DNA of 37,971 bases from positions 1 through 37,971 of the forward strand of contig JAUCBJ010005314.1 in assembly GCA_032718475.1 (NCBI GenBank), given 5' to 3'. A program made the position numbers and the translations under genes. The stretch's first letter is position 1. Each line of letters begins with the position of its first letter. The notes beneath the pieces were generated by a model. The model saw only the letters and a program-made list of their open reading frames with translations, was not told the DNA's origin and searched no databases. Shown here piece after piece: positions 1 through 11,995 of the stretch. The DNA is from Nemertoderma westbladi (lineage: Eukaryota; Xenacoelomorpha; Nemertodermatida; Nemertodermatidae).

Positions 1-485
1 CAGTATACTGAAAATGGTTAGCGATACCATAATTAGATTATCGATAGGGATGCGGCTTCCTTAAATGAGGCAATCCTGACGCAGCACAAAGAATTTTAAA
101 AGGGGCCCCGATAAATTGCTCATTCATGCGTAACTGGTAACCTAGGCGATAGCTTGTCTTAAGTTTAGGCCCTTTGCTAACATTAACTCCAAAATAGTTA
201 CCAGTAGGGGAGCTGTATACCCTATGGCTAAATAAGGCTGCAAGTCTATGGTTAGATGCTTCCAATAATGATCTCATTTAGTAGCGGTAAGTAATATAAA
301 AACTAATTAATCTAAAAATAGAAATCAATATATAAAATAAAAGTAATACAATTAATTAATTTAAAATAAAGTACAAATGAATAAATAAAGTAAAATAGAA
401 TACAATTAATTAATTAAAATTAAATAAAATAAATAGGTATTAATGAATAAAAGAGCTGCGGTGTCACTTATGACACCCTCTTCCC
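1..485. other. Unassigned AT-rich left edge
   Basis: I see no convincing gene here. A 79-codon open frame on the - strand (38-277) has no recognisable motif. From about 300 to 450 the DNA is extremely AT-rich, with two near copies of an 'acaattaattaatt' word. At about 456-473 there is a short palindrome (ggtgtcacttatgacacc) that resembles the repeats inside the foldback element next door, so that element's outer part may begin here. Confidence 0.4.
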
Positions 486-779
486 CCGGCTCTGCGACAG
501 TTGGACAACACTGATGACCCATTGTGTGTCAGGGCGCTAATCAGTCTGATTAATTAGGATAATCAATTAAACCCTAATTAGGAGTCATATGACACCTGTT
601 AGGGTTTAATTGTACTAATTAATTGATGACACCTGTCAATTAGGGTCTAATTAGCCTAATTGGGAGGTGTCACCCAGACAGTCTGGCGCCAATGACACCC
701 AATGACACCCATAGGGTGATAATTGGGTGTCATATGACACCCAATGGGTGTCAGTGGGGTCCAACTGTCGCAGAGCCGG
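486..779. mobile_element. Foldback/MITE-like element with 21-bp perfect terminal inverted repeats
   Basis: The 21 bases at 486-506 (beginning ccggctctgcgacag) are the exact reverse complement of 759-779. The interior has no coding potential and is packed with direct and inverted copies of a 'tgacacc' word, including the palindrome gtgtcatatgacac (728-741). This architecture fits a non-autonomous foldback or MITE-type DNA element. No clear target-site duplication is visible. It directly abuts the 5'-truncated LINE that begins near 780, so it either inserted into that LINE or marks its truncation point. Superfamily is unknown. Confidence 0.7.
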
Positions 780-2995
780 CCAAGACCCTACTACTTGCGA
801 GGCATACAGCTCGTTCAACCTAATTGGTTCGGACCACAGAATTGTGGACTGCAGAAATCAGACTCAGTTTGAGAGCCAGCAAACCCAGGACAAGCAAGCA
901 AATCAACTATGACTGGGAGAAACTCAGAACTGACAATGCTGTAAAGGATGCTTATACAGTAGAAGTTCAAAACCGCTTTGAAGCACTTCAGTCAATGGAT
1001 GAAGACCAATCCACCGTTTCAATATACCAGAATATAATAACAGCCCACAAGGAATCAGCTAAGAGGCATATCCCCCAGAAACCTAAACGAAAACAGTATG
1101 TGCCATGTCAAATCTCTGAGGTTACTTGTAAGAGAGAAGATCTTAAGATAGCCTACAAAGTTAAAACCGAACAACCAACAACCGAAAACATTAACAAGGT
1201 TGAGAAAGCTAAGGACGATCTTAAATTGGCCTACAACATCAGCCAGGAAAAGTACATACAGGATAAAACTGAAGCAATTACAACTGCTCACATACAGCAA
1301 CAATCAAGACTTACCTGGCAAACTGTAAATGAGGTATCTGGTCGGAAAAGTTGTGCAAAGGGGCGCCTCAAAGCCGATAGTCCTGAAGAACGTGTTGGGA
1401 AGTGGAAAAATCACTTCAGCAACTTGCTTGGGCAGCCACCAAACATCGAGGTCAGCCCTACAAGGAAAATATATGACAAGACACTACCTATAGAAACAGG
1501 GGACTTCACACCTGCCGTACTCCAAAGAAGCATTAAAAGCATGTCCAATAATAAAGCGAGTGGATTAGATGAAATCCCAGCGGAGGTATGGAAAACCGGA
1601 GTGCTAAATAGACCATTATTGAATGTTTGCAACCGGATGTTAAAAGGGGAAAAGCCACCACCAATTTGGACTAAAGGTCAACTAAAGGCCTCTCCCCAAG
1701 AAAGGAGACCTCGGCATACCAACAAACTATCGTGGGATATGTCTGCTTGTGGTAGCTGCCAAAATATACAATAAAATGATTCTATATAGGATTAGGCCTC
1801 ACATAGAGAAACTACTGCGTAAGAGCCAAAACGGATTTCGACCAAGTAGATCAACAATAGCTCAGATACTTGCACTACGGAGACTGATTGAAGGAATTAA
1901 GTCAAAGAATCTCCCCGCAGTCATGACTTTTGTGGACTTCAAGAAGGCATTCGACTCCATCCATAGAGGATACCATTATGGAATACCAGCAGTAATTGTT
2001 GCTGGCATTGGATTGTTATATTGTGACACAGAAGCGCAGGTACTCTCACCAGATGGTGAAACTGAGTTTTTCTCAATCCTGGCTGGCGTATTGCAAGGTG
2101 ACACATTAGCACCACTACTATTTGTAATTGTGCTGGGTTACGCAATGAGGACGGCCACAAAGGGTGAAGATCTGGGATTCACACTTCAAGAACGCAGAAG
2201 TAGTAGATATCCGGCAACTACAGTCACAGACACCGACTTTGCGGATGACATCGCCCTGCTCTCTAATACGCTAGCAGATGCACAGCTTCTACTAAATAAA
2301 GTGGAGAGGGCTGCTAAGGAGGTTGGATTGCATATAAATGCTACAAAGACCGAATTCATGACCTTTAATGTTGATGGAAACTTGACAACCATTGATAATA
2401 ATCAACTCGGAAGGTCGATGACTTCCAGTACCTTGGATCATGGATAGAGAGTAGCAAAAAGGACATAGAAGTTAGGAAAGCAAAGGCTTGGGTAGCTCTA
2501 TCAAAAATGGATACCATCTGGAAATCAGATCTCTCCAGGCACCTGAAGACTAAGTTCTTTCAAACTACAGTGGAAAGTGTATTTTTATACGGGGGTGAGA
2601 CCTGGACACTGACTAAATCACTTGAACAACGAATTGATGGTTGCTACACAAGACTACTAAGGGCAGTCCTAAACATCAGCTGGAGACAACACATGACAAA
2701 CGCCGAGCTTTATGGTACAATACCACCTGTATCAACCACCCTCCGTGAACGCAGATTAAGATTTAGTGGGCACTGCTGGCGAAGTAAAGACGAGGTCATA
2801 CCAGATCTACTTTTCTGGCAACCAACTCATGGAAAGCGTAGTCGTGGACGACCTGCCATAACATATATAGATCAACTTGAAAGGGATACTGAACTTGGGA
2901 GAAACGAAATTGCGACAACTATGGAGAATCGGGAAGCCTGGAAGGATCTCATTTCCACTGTCCGAGTTCGCTCGACCTAGTAGTAGTAATGATGA
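780..2995 (+). pseudogene. Decayed LINE (APE-type non-LTR retrotransposon): endonuclease end plus reverse transcriptase
   Basis: The frame opens in the last part of an AP-like endonuclease, with the catalytic-type motif GSDHRIV near 828-848. A linker follows (KANDWEK-like, 900-1400), then reverse transcriptase: NKASGLDEIPAEVW (about 1550), QNGFRPSRSTIAQILALRR (about 1830), the motif A segment FVDFKKAFDS (about 1930), GVLQGDTLAPLLF (about 2085) and the catalytic box DTDFADDIALLS (about 2230). The C-terminal part contains FLYGGETWTL and GRPAITYIDQLERD, ending at the stop near 2980. It is broken by frameshifts near 846, 1690 and 2415, and a few residues are missing after FDSIHRG (about 1968). 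The 3' tail is (tag)n then (atg)n. It is therefore a dead copy, 5'-truncated or interrupted by the foldback element. The clade (RTE-like or another APE-type) cannot be fixed by eye. Confidence 0.9.
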
Positions 2996-3895
2996 TGGGG
3001 TGATGATAACTCCACCTACTGGCTCCAGAAGTCGAGGAAATCCTGCCAAGTACCTAACTGATCTAGACTTTGCTGATGACTTAGGAGTACTCTCAGAATC
3101 ATTAGAGGGAGCCCAAGGCTCCTCAGCTCATTAGAACATGCTGCTTCTAGTGTTGGTCTTTTTATTAACTCCAGAAAGACCAAAATTTTGACAGTTAACT
3201 TTGAAAGTCCTCAGCAAGTCTCTGATCGGATGAGCATAAGCTCAAAGGATGGTATTCTTGAGCATGTGGACGACTTCTGTTACCTGGGATCATGGATCCG
3301 GAAGTCAGGTGAGGACCTTCGAATACGTAAGGGAAAGGCATGGGCAGCCTTGAATAGGCTTTCCAGGATTTGGAAGTCACCGAGAATTAATCGGAAACTT
3401 AAGGTCCGATTATTTAGAGCTGCAGTAGTTACAGTACTCCTCTATGGGAGTCCATGCTGGGCTCTAACTGCTGAGGACACCAAATCTCTGGATGGCAGAT
3501 TCACAAAAATGCTACGCCGGGTTCATTGTGTCAAGTACAATGCACACATCTCCAATAAGACACTATATAACATTGGAGGTGTCTCATTGGTTTCCCCAAG
3601 CTTGACACTAGAACAAAATCTCCTCCGCTTTGCAGGACATTGCTTTCGCCGTGAGGACCAGCCAGTGCATAATCTTGTACTTTGGCAGCCTCATGGAGTG
3701 AATAAGCATGGTGGACAGCCCATGACTTTCTTGAGACGCATCTTAAAGGACACTGACCTTGAAGATGCGGATGATCTAGCAAATGTCATGGGTGATAGGG
3801 AGTTGTGGCGGCGCAATTTTGTCGACAAGCCGGAACAGCATTCTTAAAAATGCAGCTGCAATGCAGCATGCCGATCCTAGTAGTAGTAGTAGTTT
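2996..3895 (+). pseudogene. Second LINE fragment, 5'-truncated reverse transcriptase C-terminus
   Basis: This starts immediately after the (tag)/(atg) tail of the previous element, inside the reverse transcriptase: YLTDLDFADDLGVLSES holds the catalytic FADD box (about 3050-3100). One frameshift near 3120 separates this from the thumb and C-terminal region (3188-3846), which includes FCYLGSWIRKSG, LYGSPCWALT and LLRFAGHCFRR. The reading frame ends with a taa stop at 3845-3847, and a (tag)n tail follows near 3878-3892. It is a related but clearly diverged family relative to the first element, since the two C-termini align only at conserved motifs. It is non-functional because most of the RT and all of the endonuclease are missing. 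Confidence 0.88.
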
Positions 3896-4084
3896 TAAAT
3901 AATAGGCCTAAAAATTGTAATAATTAGAACTTTGTGTGACTAACTACGACAATCCCCTGTCTAACTAACGAACAGTAAATTGATCAAGGTCATTCTTAAC
4001 ATTCGGATCATTAAAGTTGTCCGTGAATTCACACTTACGTTTTGGGTCATCCAAGTATTACCGTCATCACCTGGGGGTGGGTGG
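3896..4084. other. Short unassigned spacer
   Basis: AT-rich sequence between the (tag) tail of the second LINE and the G-rich minisatellite. Nothing recognisable is seen in it. Confidence 0.4.
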
Positions 4085-4318
4085 GCTTGGGTTGACACAT
4101 GATTATTGGGGGGGGGGGGGGGGGGGGGGTGGGCTTGGGCTCGGTGATGACACATGATTATGGGGGGGGGGGGTGGGCTTGGGCGGACACATGATTATGG
4201 GGGGGTGGGCTTGGGCTCGGTGATGAGACATGATTATGGGGGGGGGGGGGGGGGGGGGAGGGGGTGGGCTTGTTCTCGGTGATGACAAATTATTATGGGG
4301 GGGGGGGGGGGGGGGTTG
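4075..4318. repeat. G-run minisatellite
   Basis: About five copies of a unit built as a poly-G run, then 'tgggcttgggctcggtgatg', then 'acacatgattat'. The G runs vary from about 6 to 23 bases, so unit length varies. Read on the - strand it gives a proline-rich open frame (PPPPPP, SSPSP), which is an artefact. The runs are long enough to form G-quadruplexes and are likely to be unreliable in length in an assembly. Confidence 0.9.
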
Positions 4319-4479
4319 GAGAAAAAATAAATTTTCAAAAAAATTGGTATTGGAATTCTTTGAAAATAATAATTCTGCATCAAAAAGTTTATGAAAGTTT
4401 GTTAAAAATTTTAGAATAAGTACAAAATAGTTAACATACACATACACACCCCAACATACATTCACATATACAATACTAA
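4319..4479. other. AT-rich spacer after the minisatellite
   Basis: Sequence with homopolymer A and T stretches and a 'cacatacacacc' patch. It probably represents the 3' untranslated tail of the - strand LINE to the right. No gene is visible. Confidence 0.35.
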
Positions 4480-5990
4480 TTCTCGACCACCTAGCGGTCT
4501 CAATTTTTAAGTTATGAGACATTAACCGTAAACGTGTAAACCAAATTCGCAAATAATCCGGCACAAAAGATTTCATAGGTGTATAAATAGGATGCGGTAC
4601 TAATTGCACATTAATTTCGCTGCGATATGTTAAAAATTTAGTAGCACTAAGTGGTTTACTTAAAATACGGTTTCTACTTTATATTAAAGGGTCTACTGCA
4701 TCACAAGTGTAGGCGTCCATTAATGCTTTGTAACCAGGAGTGTTCGCCAATTTGCACAATTCAAAGTCTTTATGAAACGGTAACTCGTAATCTATTTCTT
4801 TAAACATCTTAGACATAAAACGTTTTCTAGCGCTGTTACTGTGATTAAATATTTAAGATTTGGTACACCTAATTCTACAAGACAAACATCTGTTGGTGTT
4901 TGACATCTCACACCGAGTAAATTTTTTACAATCTTGCAATAAAATTTTTCTAGTTGTTAAGTATTTCTTGTTAACCAAGCTTCAGACCCATATAACAATC
5001 CCGACATTACCGCCGCATCAAATACGCGTTTCTTTAATACAAATGGAAGGCTCGTGTTTACTCCCGCAAAAATACTAAATTTATTAACGGTCTCTTCACA
5101 TCGCAACTGATGCATAGAGATAGTACCGGTACTTGTTACCTTCCCATCCGACGTAAACGGCACGGCCAAATATACATAATTGTCGCAATGATTGACAACC
5201 AAATTATTTACAACAAGAGGTCCTCTATCATAGAGGTTGCCATTTATTGTAAAGAATTTGGTCTTTTTCTCATTGATTTCCATCCCGTAAGTACTGTAGT
5301 ACAAAAAAGTACTAAGGCATTTAATTTCTTCAGCGCATTAACCTTATTTGATGCAAAAATTATAGTATCGTCCATTAGTAACAGAATATATGTATTCCTC
5401 CTAAAAACCCATCTTCCCTTACAGCTGATCGCACCATACTGTATGTACTACTGTAGTTTATCAATATAGATACAAAATAATATAACGCTCGAGGGCGCCC
5501 CCTGGCGGACACCTACCTTAGTTAGGAACAATGCAGATTTCAAAATATGTTTCGTACAGTTATATACTGCCTTTATTGCTAATAACATAACTTTACAACA
5601 ACCGCGTGATTTTAATGTTTGTAGCAAAAGATCCCGTGGTACCCGATCATACGCTTTTTTGAAATCTACGAATAGGCCTATTATATACAACCTTAGTTTC
5701 TTGTGTACAGCATAGTCTATCAGTAAACGAAGCGCAACAAGATGTTCCGTGCATCCCCTGTTAGGTAAACCCCCGGCCGACATTTATCTAGGTTACTCCA
5801 TCTTAGCAGTCTCTTTGCTAATAATAAATCGTACACTTTCGCTGCAGTTGACATGATAGATATTCCTCTATAATTGCCACATACAACACGGCTACCCGAT
5901 TTAAAAACCACAAGTAATACATAGCTGTTATTGGTGATGCGCAAGTACTCGGCACTTTTTGTTCTAAAATCGTCCATATATATAATATAA
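4480..5990 (-). pseudogene. Decayed LINE reverse transcriptase on the - strand
   Basis: Reading leftward, the fragments keep the order of a non-LTR reverse transcriptase. NYRGISIMSTAAKVYDLLLA (about 5870) is the fingers region. RGCTEHLVALRLLIDY follows (about 5750), then the motif A segment VDFKKAYDRVPRDLL (about 5660), GVRQGAPSSVILF (about 5500), LLMDDTIIFAS (about 5375, an MDD variant of the catalytic box), MEINEKKTKFFTINGN (about 5280), and the thumb/C-terminal region with LLYGSEAW (about 4990). The family's C-terminal end RLRLMSHNLKIETARWSR falls near 4490-4540. Stops and frameshifts separate these pieces, so it is a fossil. It differs from both + strand LINEs nearby. Confidence 0.85.
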
Positions 5991-7630
5991 ATATAATATA
6001 TATTATAATATATCGTTCTCGACGTCTTTGCAATGTCATCTTAAGCTATTTCAGTCGGTACCAGTAATTTTCAGTAGGCCTATGTAGTGCTTGGATTTCA
6101 AACCTTGGACCATGGCGAACTTAAACCGCTGAAGGTCGATCCGAAAAGAAATTAGATCAAAGGCAAAATTGATCCAAGGCGAACTTACAGTAAATCAAAG
6201 GAGGGTGGTTGAACTAGTTACCGCTAATGATGGACGCCTTTTTCCATTTCTGAACAAAAATCATATTAATATATTTATTCTTTAAAAGTTCTTTAAAAAA
6301 TTATTTATTAAAGTAAAGAACGATAACGATTAACGACAAAGTAGGCCTACGTTCTGATCAACCTACAGTACAGTATAGTGTAGTCAGTCAATAATAAATA
6401 TAATTCACATACTGGTGTCACTGATTGTACTTTAATAGGCCGTCAAATGGTAAACATTAACCCCTTAGCAAAGATGCTAAAAATAGCTCAATATAGATGA
6501 AAGACAATTTCACGTTCACCTTGAAAATTGAATAGCTACCTCTAATGTATATAATGTGGGGTCATGTTCCCACTGAAGTATCGTGCATAGTTTTATCACT
6601 CAAATAACTAATAAAGTCTGTTGGTACAGTAGCAAAGCATTTACAAATCAGGGATGGGGTCAATAAGCTGCTGTTAATATTAACGGAGACATTACAAACC
6701 TATGTACAGTAAATTGCTACAATACAGTATGCTAATAGGCCTACTACACCGACATGAATATGATGATTAATATTTTCGCGACTCATTAATATTTGAGACC
6801 CTCTCTCTATATTTGCGCGCATCAATGTCTGATTCCCTCAATACTGTATATTTCTACAGTATACATCGTATAAGTCAGTAAGACCTTACTGTCTTGCGAA
6901 AATATGCATATATTTATACAATACAAAAATCGAATTTTATTTAACCATCTGAAAGAACACACGAAATATTTCGTACTGTAGGTGTACTGTATGTTTTGCA
7001 TGGCTAGGGCCCGACCATTAGAGAATTAAAACATCCTAAAAAATATTACATAAAATATCATGAAAATATAAGGACAGGGTTGGACCGGCACTGGGACGGG
7101 AACTTTAGGGGCAAGACAGTACAGTTCTTCAATTTTAATGAATGCGAGTTTATGGACCTGTTTTTAGGAGTTTCTGGGACCGGGTTTAGGAATTTTCATG
7201 TGGACTGGGCAAAAATTGGACCAACCCGGTTTTACGTTACCGGGACCGGCCCAGGTTTTAGACAGTCCACTATAGATATGTTCAGAGGACATCTAGCGCC
7301 CATCTCTGCTAAATTGTAATACTAATACGGTTGGTGCTCGGTGCTTCTGTACTTGGGAGATTGTGCGGCGGTTCTGAAATGGGAGGTCCGTTGTCGCTCT
7401 AGACAAAGTTACTGTACATGTCGATTATGGATTGATACGCAATGGATTTATAGCGAAGGGACACTTGATAACAAACTGTCATGTATTAATTGCACTTATA
7501 TTAATTGCACTTATGAGTTATTTTGTACTTATATGTCCATGCAAAGCCTTCCAGGCACATTAACACCGCTCGTAACCAGTTCCAGAGTTCTAGAGTGCTC
7601 CTCCCATACCCTCCAGAAACCATCTCATCT
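5991..7630. other. AT-rich region without a supported gene
   Basis: No domain, exon or RNA gene is recognisable. It begins with a (tataa)-type simple repeat at about 5980-6015 and contains several 'taggcctac' words (about 6077, 6345, 6737). A 79-codon open frame at 7080-7319 is rich in 'gggaccgg' repeats and resembles no family. At 7485-7515 a 15-base word (ttaattgcacttata) is tandemly doubled. Confidence 0.5.
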
Positions 7631-7649
7631 CCTTGCCCCTATCATCGTC

Positions 7650-8432
7650 TTACCTTGGTCGTTTTCTTCCCTCCTGTTTGCTCTTGAGGATACTCATCCG
7701 CGCTGATACCGTCTTACCAAGCCCCGTTGTTGGATCCTTGGGCACGGGCGTTATCAATTCACGGTATCGTTTCGCAGGTGGTCCCACTGAGTGCTCCTTC
7801 TGCTTCCCTCTGGTAGCGTCCCACAAGATCATCTTCACCCCACGCGGCACATGCTCTGCCAGAAAGTTCCTGAATTCCATTCTGTTCTCTGTTGACCATC
7901 TGTCTAGATATCTTTGGGTGTTAATAACCCCTCCATGTGATGCCGCTGTTGCTACCTCCGGATATGTGAATGGTAGTCTCCTCTTAGTAATCTCCTGGCG
8001 GGCCTGTATGTTGATGTTGAAAAACCACCACCGGAACTCCTGGGCCTTCATCCTTTGCCTAGTCATGACTCCGACGTCGGCCCAGTCCTCATAAATACGG
8101 AACTTCTCCACATCGTCCATCCAGTCACACTGGTGCTCAAAATGCCCCCTAAACTTACACTTCGTACACCTATGATGCAGCCTTGGGCACGCACCCATCC
8201 TATGGGTAGACTCGTGGCAATATAGACATGTCGCCCCCTTCTGGTAGCGATACAGACAATTATTCTGCTGATGGGTTAGTCTCCCACAGTAGACGCACCC
8301 GTCTATTACTGTCTCTCGCCCTAACTCGTCCTTGACTCTGCGTAGCCTCCTGGGTCTATGAAGCCATTGATACGTGAACATTTGAACCTTGTCCTCCCTA
8401 CCCATGTTGATGTCCTCCTCCTCCCTCGGCAT
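7650..8432 (-). CDS. Triple CCHC zinc-knuckle protein, gag/ORF1-like (260 codons)
   Basis: The protein carries three evenly spaced zinc knuckles of the form CX2CX4HX4C: C46/C49/H54/C59, C69/C72/H77/C82 and C89/C92/H97/C102. A basic RRPRRLRR-type segment lies before them and a mixed-charge C-terminus with many R/K follows. Tandem CCHC knuckles bind single-stranded nucleic acid and are typical of retroelement nucleocapsid or ORF1 proteins, though cellular CNBP-type proteins also have them. No protease, reverse transcriptase or integrase is visible beside it. The start is the first ATG of the open frame. Coding-like but broken sequence continues upstream to about 9430, so this ORF may be the intact 3' end of a longer decayed frame. 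The region is distinctly GC-richer than its surroundings. The nucleic-acid-binding inference is firm; the element assignment is not. Confidence 0.6.
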   Translation of the reverse strand: MPREEEDINMGREDKVQMFTYQWLHRPRRLRRVKDELGRETVIDGCVYCGRLTHQQNNCLYRYQKGATCLYCHESTHRMGACPRLHHRCTKCKFRGHFEHQCDWMDDVEKFRIYEDWADVGVMTRQRMKAQEFRWWFFNINIQARQEITKRRLPFTYPEVATAASHGGVINTQRYLDRWSTENRMEFRNFLAEHVPRGVKMILWDATRGKQKEHSVGPPAKRYRELITPVPKDPTTGLGKTVSARMSILKSKQEGRKRPR

Positions 8433-9430
8433 CGTCTATCCCAAACACTACTTATTGTGCTGCCCCCGGTTGGTTGCCTAGCCGAATTGTGTTCACTGGG
8501 AAGTTCGTTGCCGGCTCCCCATGCTCCCAGGCTCGCTTGCTGGTTGCTGCAAAAGGCTCTCGCCCCGCTGGCTGGCTGTCACCACTCTCCCGTCCACCCA
8601 GTCCGTGTCCACCTGGCCGATTCTCTCTATTGGTGGCATCTCCCCAAACTCTACTTCCTCTGCCACAAGCGGCTCCAAACCTGGGATCTCGGTTGATTCA
8701 CCATGTCCCTTCCCAGCCTGGTACTCGCCCGTAACCCTCCACCCCTACATCGCTCTTGGCCTCTTCCTTCCAAAGTCGCCCTCGGACCTCCCAGGTATCG
8801 GCATTCCCTGCAATCCAGATGTAGACAGTATCGGTGTCTCTTCCATCCAATCCACCTCATCCCCTAGCCGAAACTCACCCAAGGTCTCCGATCCCCACCT
8901 CAACACATCCAAATCTTGGGCCTCAAAATCATATTCCCCTCCCCTTATGTCTGCCTCCTCTACGTGCTGCCTCCCTCCTCTCTTTCCTGGCGACTTCCTC
9001 TAGCTTTCTTTCCTCCTCTCTATCCACCTCACATTTCTTCCATTGTCTGTACGGTGTGTCTACTTCTCTGTCCACCAGGTGTCAAGTAATATAATACACT
9101 GACTCGCCCTTCTGCCCCGGGTGGTCTACAAGACCATCTTGGGCTACCTTAAAGGCTCTCGTGTGGTTCAGAACTGCTCCCATAAGTAGAAACACCGTCG
9201 GCTCCCTGCTGATAACCACTGTTATAAATAGGTTCACCATCCCTATCATTATCCAGTCCTCCTGTAAGATATATCTCTTCTGATATATCTTTATCACCCC
9301 CTTTCAGAAGTGATATAACTCTTCCTTTCCTGGTCTCGCTCCCCACTTGAGTGAATTCGCAAGTTCCACCCCGTATTCCTCTCGGAACTTGTTAATCCGG
9401 CTCTCTCATTGGTTTAGCTATTTAGGTTGG
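8433..9430 (-). pseudogene. Decayed upstream part of the zinc-knuckle (gag-like) frame
   Basis: Reading leftward, several short open pieces in different frames look coding rather than random. They are INKFREEYGVELANSLKWGA (about 9340-9400), VDTPYRQWKKCEVDREEERK and EEVARKERREAA (about 8990-9060, highly charged and likely helical), and an acidic segment with LVAEEVEFGEMPPIERIGQV (about 8610-8670). Stops and frameshifts separate them. The + strand open frames over this stretch, Pro/Ser-rich, are shadows. I infer one original long charged gag-like protein ending in the zinc knuckles at 7650-8432. Confidence 0.5.
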
Positions 9431-11995
9431 TTTAATTGCAGTAGGATTTTGTTCGACCAATGGTTTAGACATTACGTCATTCTTACAGTTTTGTTGTTGT
9501 GATTTATTAATTCTTCTTATGATTTTGTACTTCCGTTGATTGTAAATGCTGATTTCTGCTGTTACTGTTGCTTGATTTATGACTTTGAATAATGATTACT
9601 GCTTGAACTGATTCTTGATTTCTTTAATCTTTGCAATGTAGAAAATTATATAAGGATTTCCTTTCTACTGTCAGACTGTTTTGCTAATGCTTGCACCAAT
9701 ATGGTAATTGCTCACTTTCTGACTTTAGCATGTTGGGCTAAGGGTACCAGTAGGCGTTGAGGGCGCACTGTGGAAGCGACGGAAGGAGAGGTGGAGGATC
9801 CAATGTGCGGCAATGCTGACAGAGGCCGGTAGTTGCGGTCGGGCGAACCAGAGTGGAAGACCGGGGACCGGTCGTCATTACGGCTGTTAGGGGGCTGGCG
9901 AACAAGATTTCGTCTCAGTATTGTAGCACTTGGATTTTAGTGGGTTTAGCTAGGAGAACCATATTTAGCTTGGGTGACCTTGGCTTATTACACTAGTGCT
10001 ATGTCAGTGCTACAAACGCCACTAACAATGTTAATGTATTGGTGGTTTACTGTTGTAAATGCTGCTTTATGTTGTGTTGTTTAGAAAGTGCCTGATTGGA
10101 TAGGCGCTATTCTCTTGATTGTTTCTATTTCTAATTTATGCTTGTTAATTGCTGTTAGGTCAAATAATACAGTATTTAGACTGTTGCTAGTATAACTCAG
10201 TAGCGTAATTAATTAGTAATACGTATTCTGGAATATTTAGTAATTAGTATGCAACTCTGTGTATTTGAGACACTGTAATTTACTTTAGCACTTAGAGTAA
10301 AATTAAGAGTTTGTACGCTGCATAGCGGAGAATAGTTTGGGTAGATTACGTTTAGAAATACTTTAGGATATTCGACGCTAGGCGGTTATTTGAGAGTAGC
10401 AGGTCAGCAGGTTTACAGCGGTAGCTAGGGTAGCGCAGTAGTGATATCGCTGAGTTAAATCAGCGCAAGGTCAAAGTTTCGACATTAGGAAATTAATACC
10501 CCATCTTTTGCATATTAAAATATTCTCACATTCGTTATTGTTCCACCCAGCAAACTGCCTGTATTTCTCTGTGGAAAGTGAACGCCGAGTGCTAAGTCAC
10601 CCACACTCATATTAAGTAGCTTAGGAAGCCAATTCAGATTTATTGTTTTGGTAATTTCTGTTTGGCTTATAAATTAGAACGATTAGCTCTCTGTTGGGAT
10701 GTCGACAGAGAAAGGAGCATGTATGATTGGCAGAGCCATACATGGTTTAACACTAATTATTTGCTTCCCTAACGTTCACATTAATTATACCATCACTAGC
10801 CTCACCATGATTATTTGTTATGTTATATTATTTAAATTATTCTGATTATTTTTACCAGGATTATTTATTATATTATTATTTATCGACTACTACTAACATT
10901 ATTGTTATAACGAACCTGTCTTTAGACTGGGTAGTTTTTGTCTAAAGCTGAGGCCGGCAAAAACACGATGGATATATATATTTATATATTTACCTATATC
11001 ACTATATATGTCACTATGTATGTTCACCAAATGGCTTGAAACCACTTGCATGCATTGTAAAATTGTAAACGCAAGTATTTATTAATTGTTGTCTAGTTGT
11101 TGAATAAAAAAGTTGGGAACGATTCGAAGTGCGATATTCGAAATATTTGCATATTTTCAACATTATTGAACGCGAAATTAAATACCCACAACTCCCTTGC
11201 TTGAAATGTTTTTCAGGTGATTGATATTTAGCAATTATTATGAGGTTACTTACTACTGAAATCTGACAGAATGCCAAACGTATTATTATAGTTCTATCTC
11301 TATTCAGCCAGTTAGTGTAATGTCAAGCAGTACATCATTTATATATCGTATGTATCTATAGGGCCTAATTGTCATCGTTATAATACTGTCATCAACTTAG
11401 GCTAAGCTCAATTGGAATGCAAAGGCTTAGAAGGGTTTTGTATATCTGGGACGTTTACAACAGCTGTCGATTAAACTAACAAAACCATAAAACTGAACCA
11501 GGGTGGCTGCCAGCCGGGTACCAACGGCTGTTGGGTAGACTTAAGGGAACATTTCACAAACTTTCATAGGAGGCATGTACATGTACATTATATTGGTTGC
11601 TCCGATGTTTTTATTAGGCTAACTGAGAATGTATCAGGTATAAATACTGTAATTATAGTGTTCTTTATTTTATTTATCTAATACAGAAAAGACCCCTCCG
11701 CAGAATAAACTGCTCTTTTGGGCCGTTTCTCAGGTTGCGGATATGGATACCATTTCACACATCGTAGTAATTGTGATTATGATTTGTTTGCCTAGGCGAA
11801 TGTGTATTACATTAGATGGGAGGCAGTTTTTTGGTTGATGCAAGTCATTCTTGGTTGCATCTTCCAATCCCATCTGTTTCTTGGAGTCTGTGTAAGACAG
11901 GTTCGTTTAAAGCCATCTTGATGGCGTTCTAGTTTAAATTATTTTGATTATTTGTCATACTAACATTAGGATTACTATTATTTGTTAAAACATTA
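9431..11995. other. AT-rich region without a supported gene
   Basis: No exon, domain or RNA gene was found in either strand. A GC-richer patch lies at about 9735-9900. Simple AT repeats occur near 10800-10900 and 10970-11010 (tatata). The only open frame over 80 codons (11014-11277, -) is AT-driven and matches nothing. The segment separates two decayed gag-like blocks on the same strand, so it may be a later insertion or the remains of the rest of that element. Confidence 0.45.

Noticed and set aside
38-277. 79-codon open frame on the - strand at the left edge
   Set aside because: No motif I can name. It may be a retroelement scrap, but nothing supports that beyond the context.
4103-4609. 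168-codon proline-rich frame on the - strand
   Set aside because: The Pro runs are translations of poly-G minisatellite runs. Only its first part (the LINE C-terminus ending ETARWSR) is real coding relic.
7080-7319. 79-codon open frame on the + strand
   Set aside because: Built from repeated gggaccgg-type words with no recognisable domain or splice context.
8474-9094. Ser/Pro-rich open frames on the + strand
   Set aside because: They are shadows opposite a charged, decayed - strand frame that ends in the zinc-knuckle protein.
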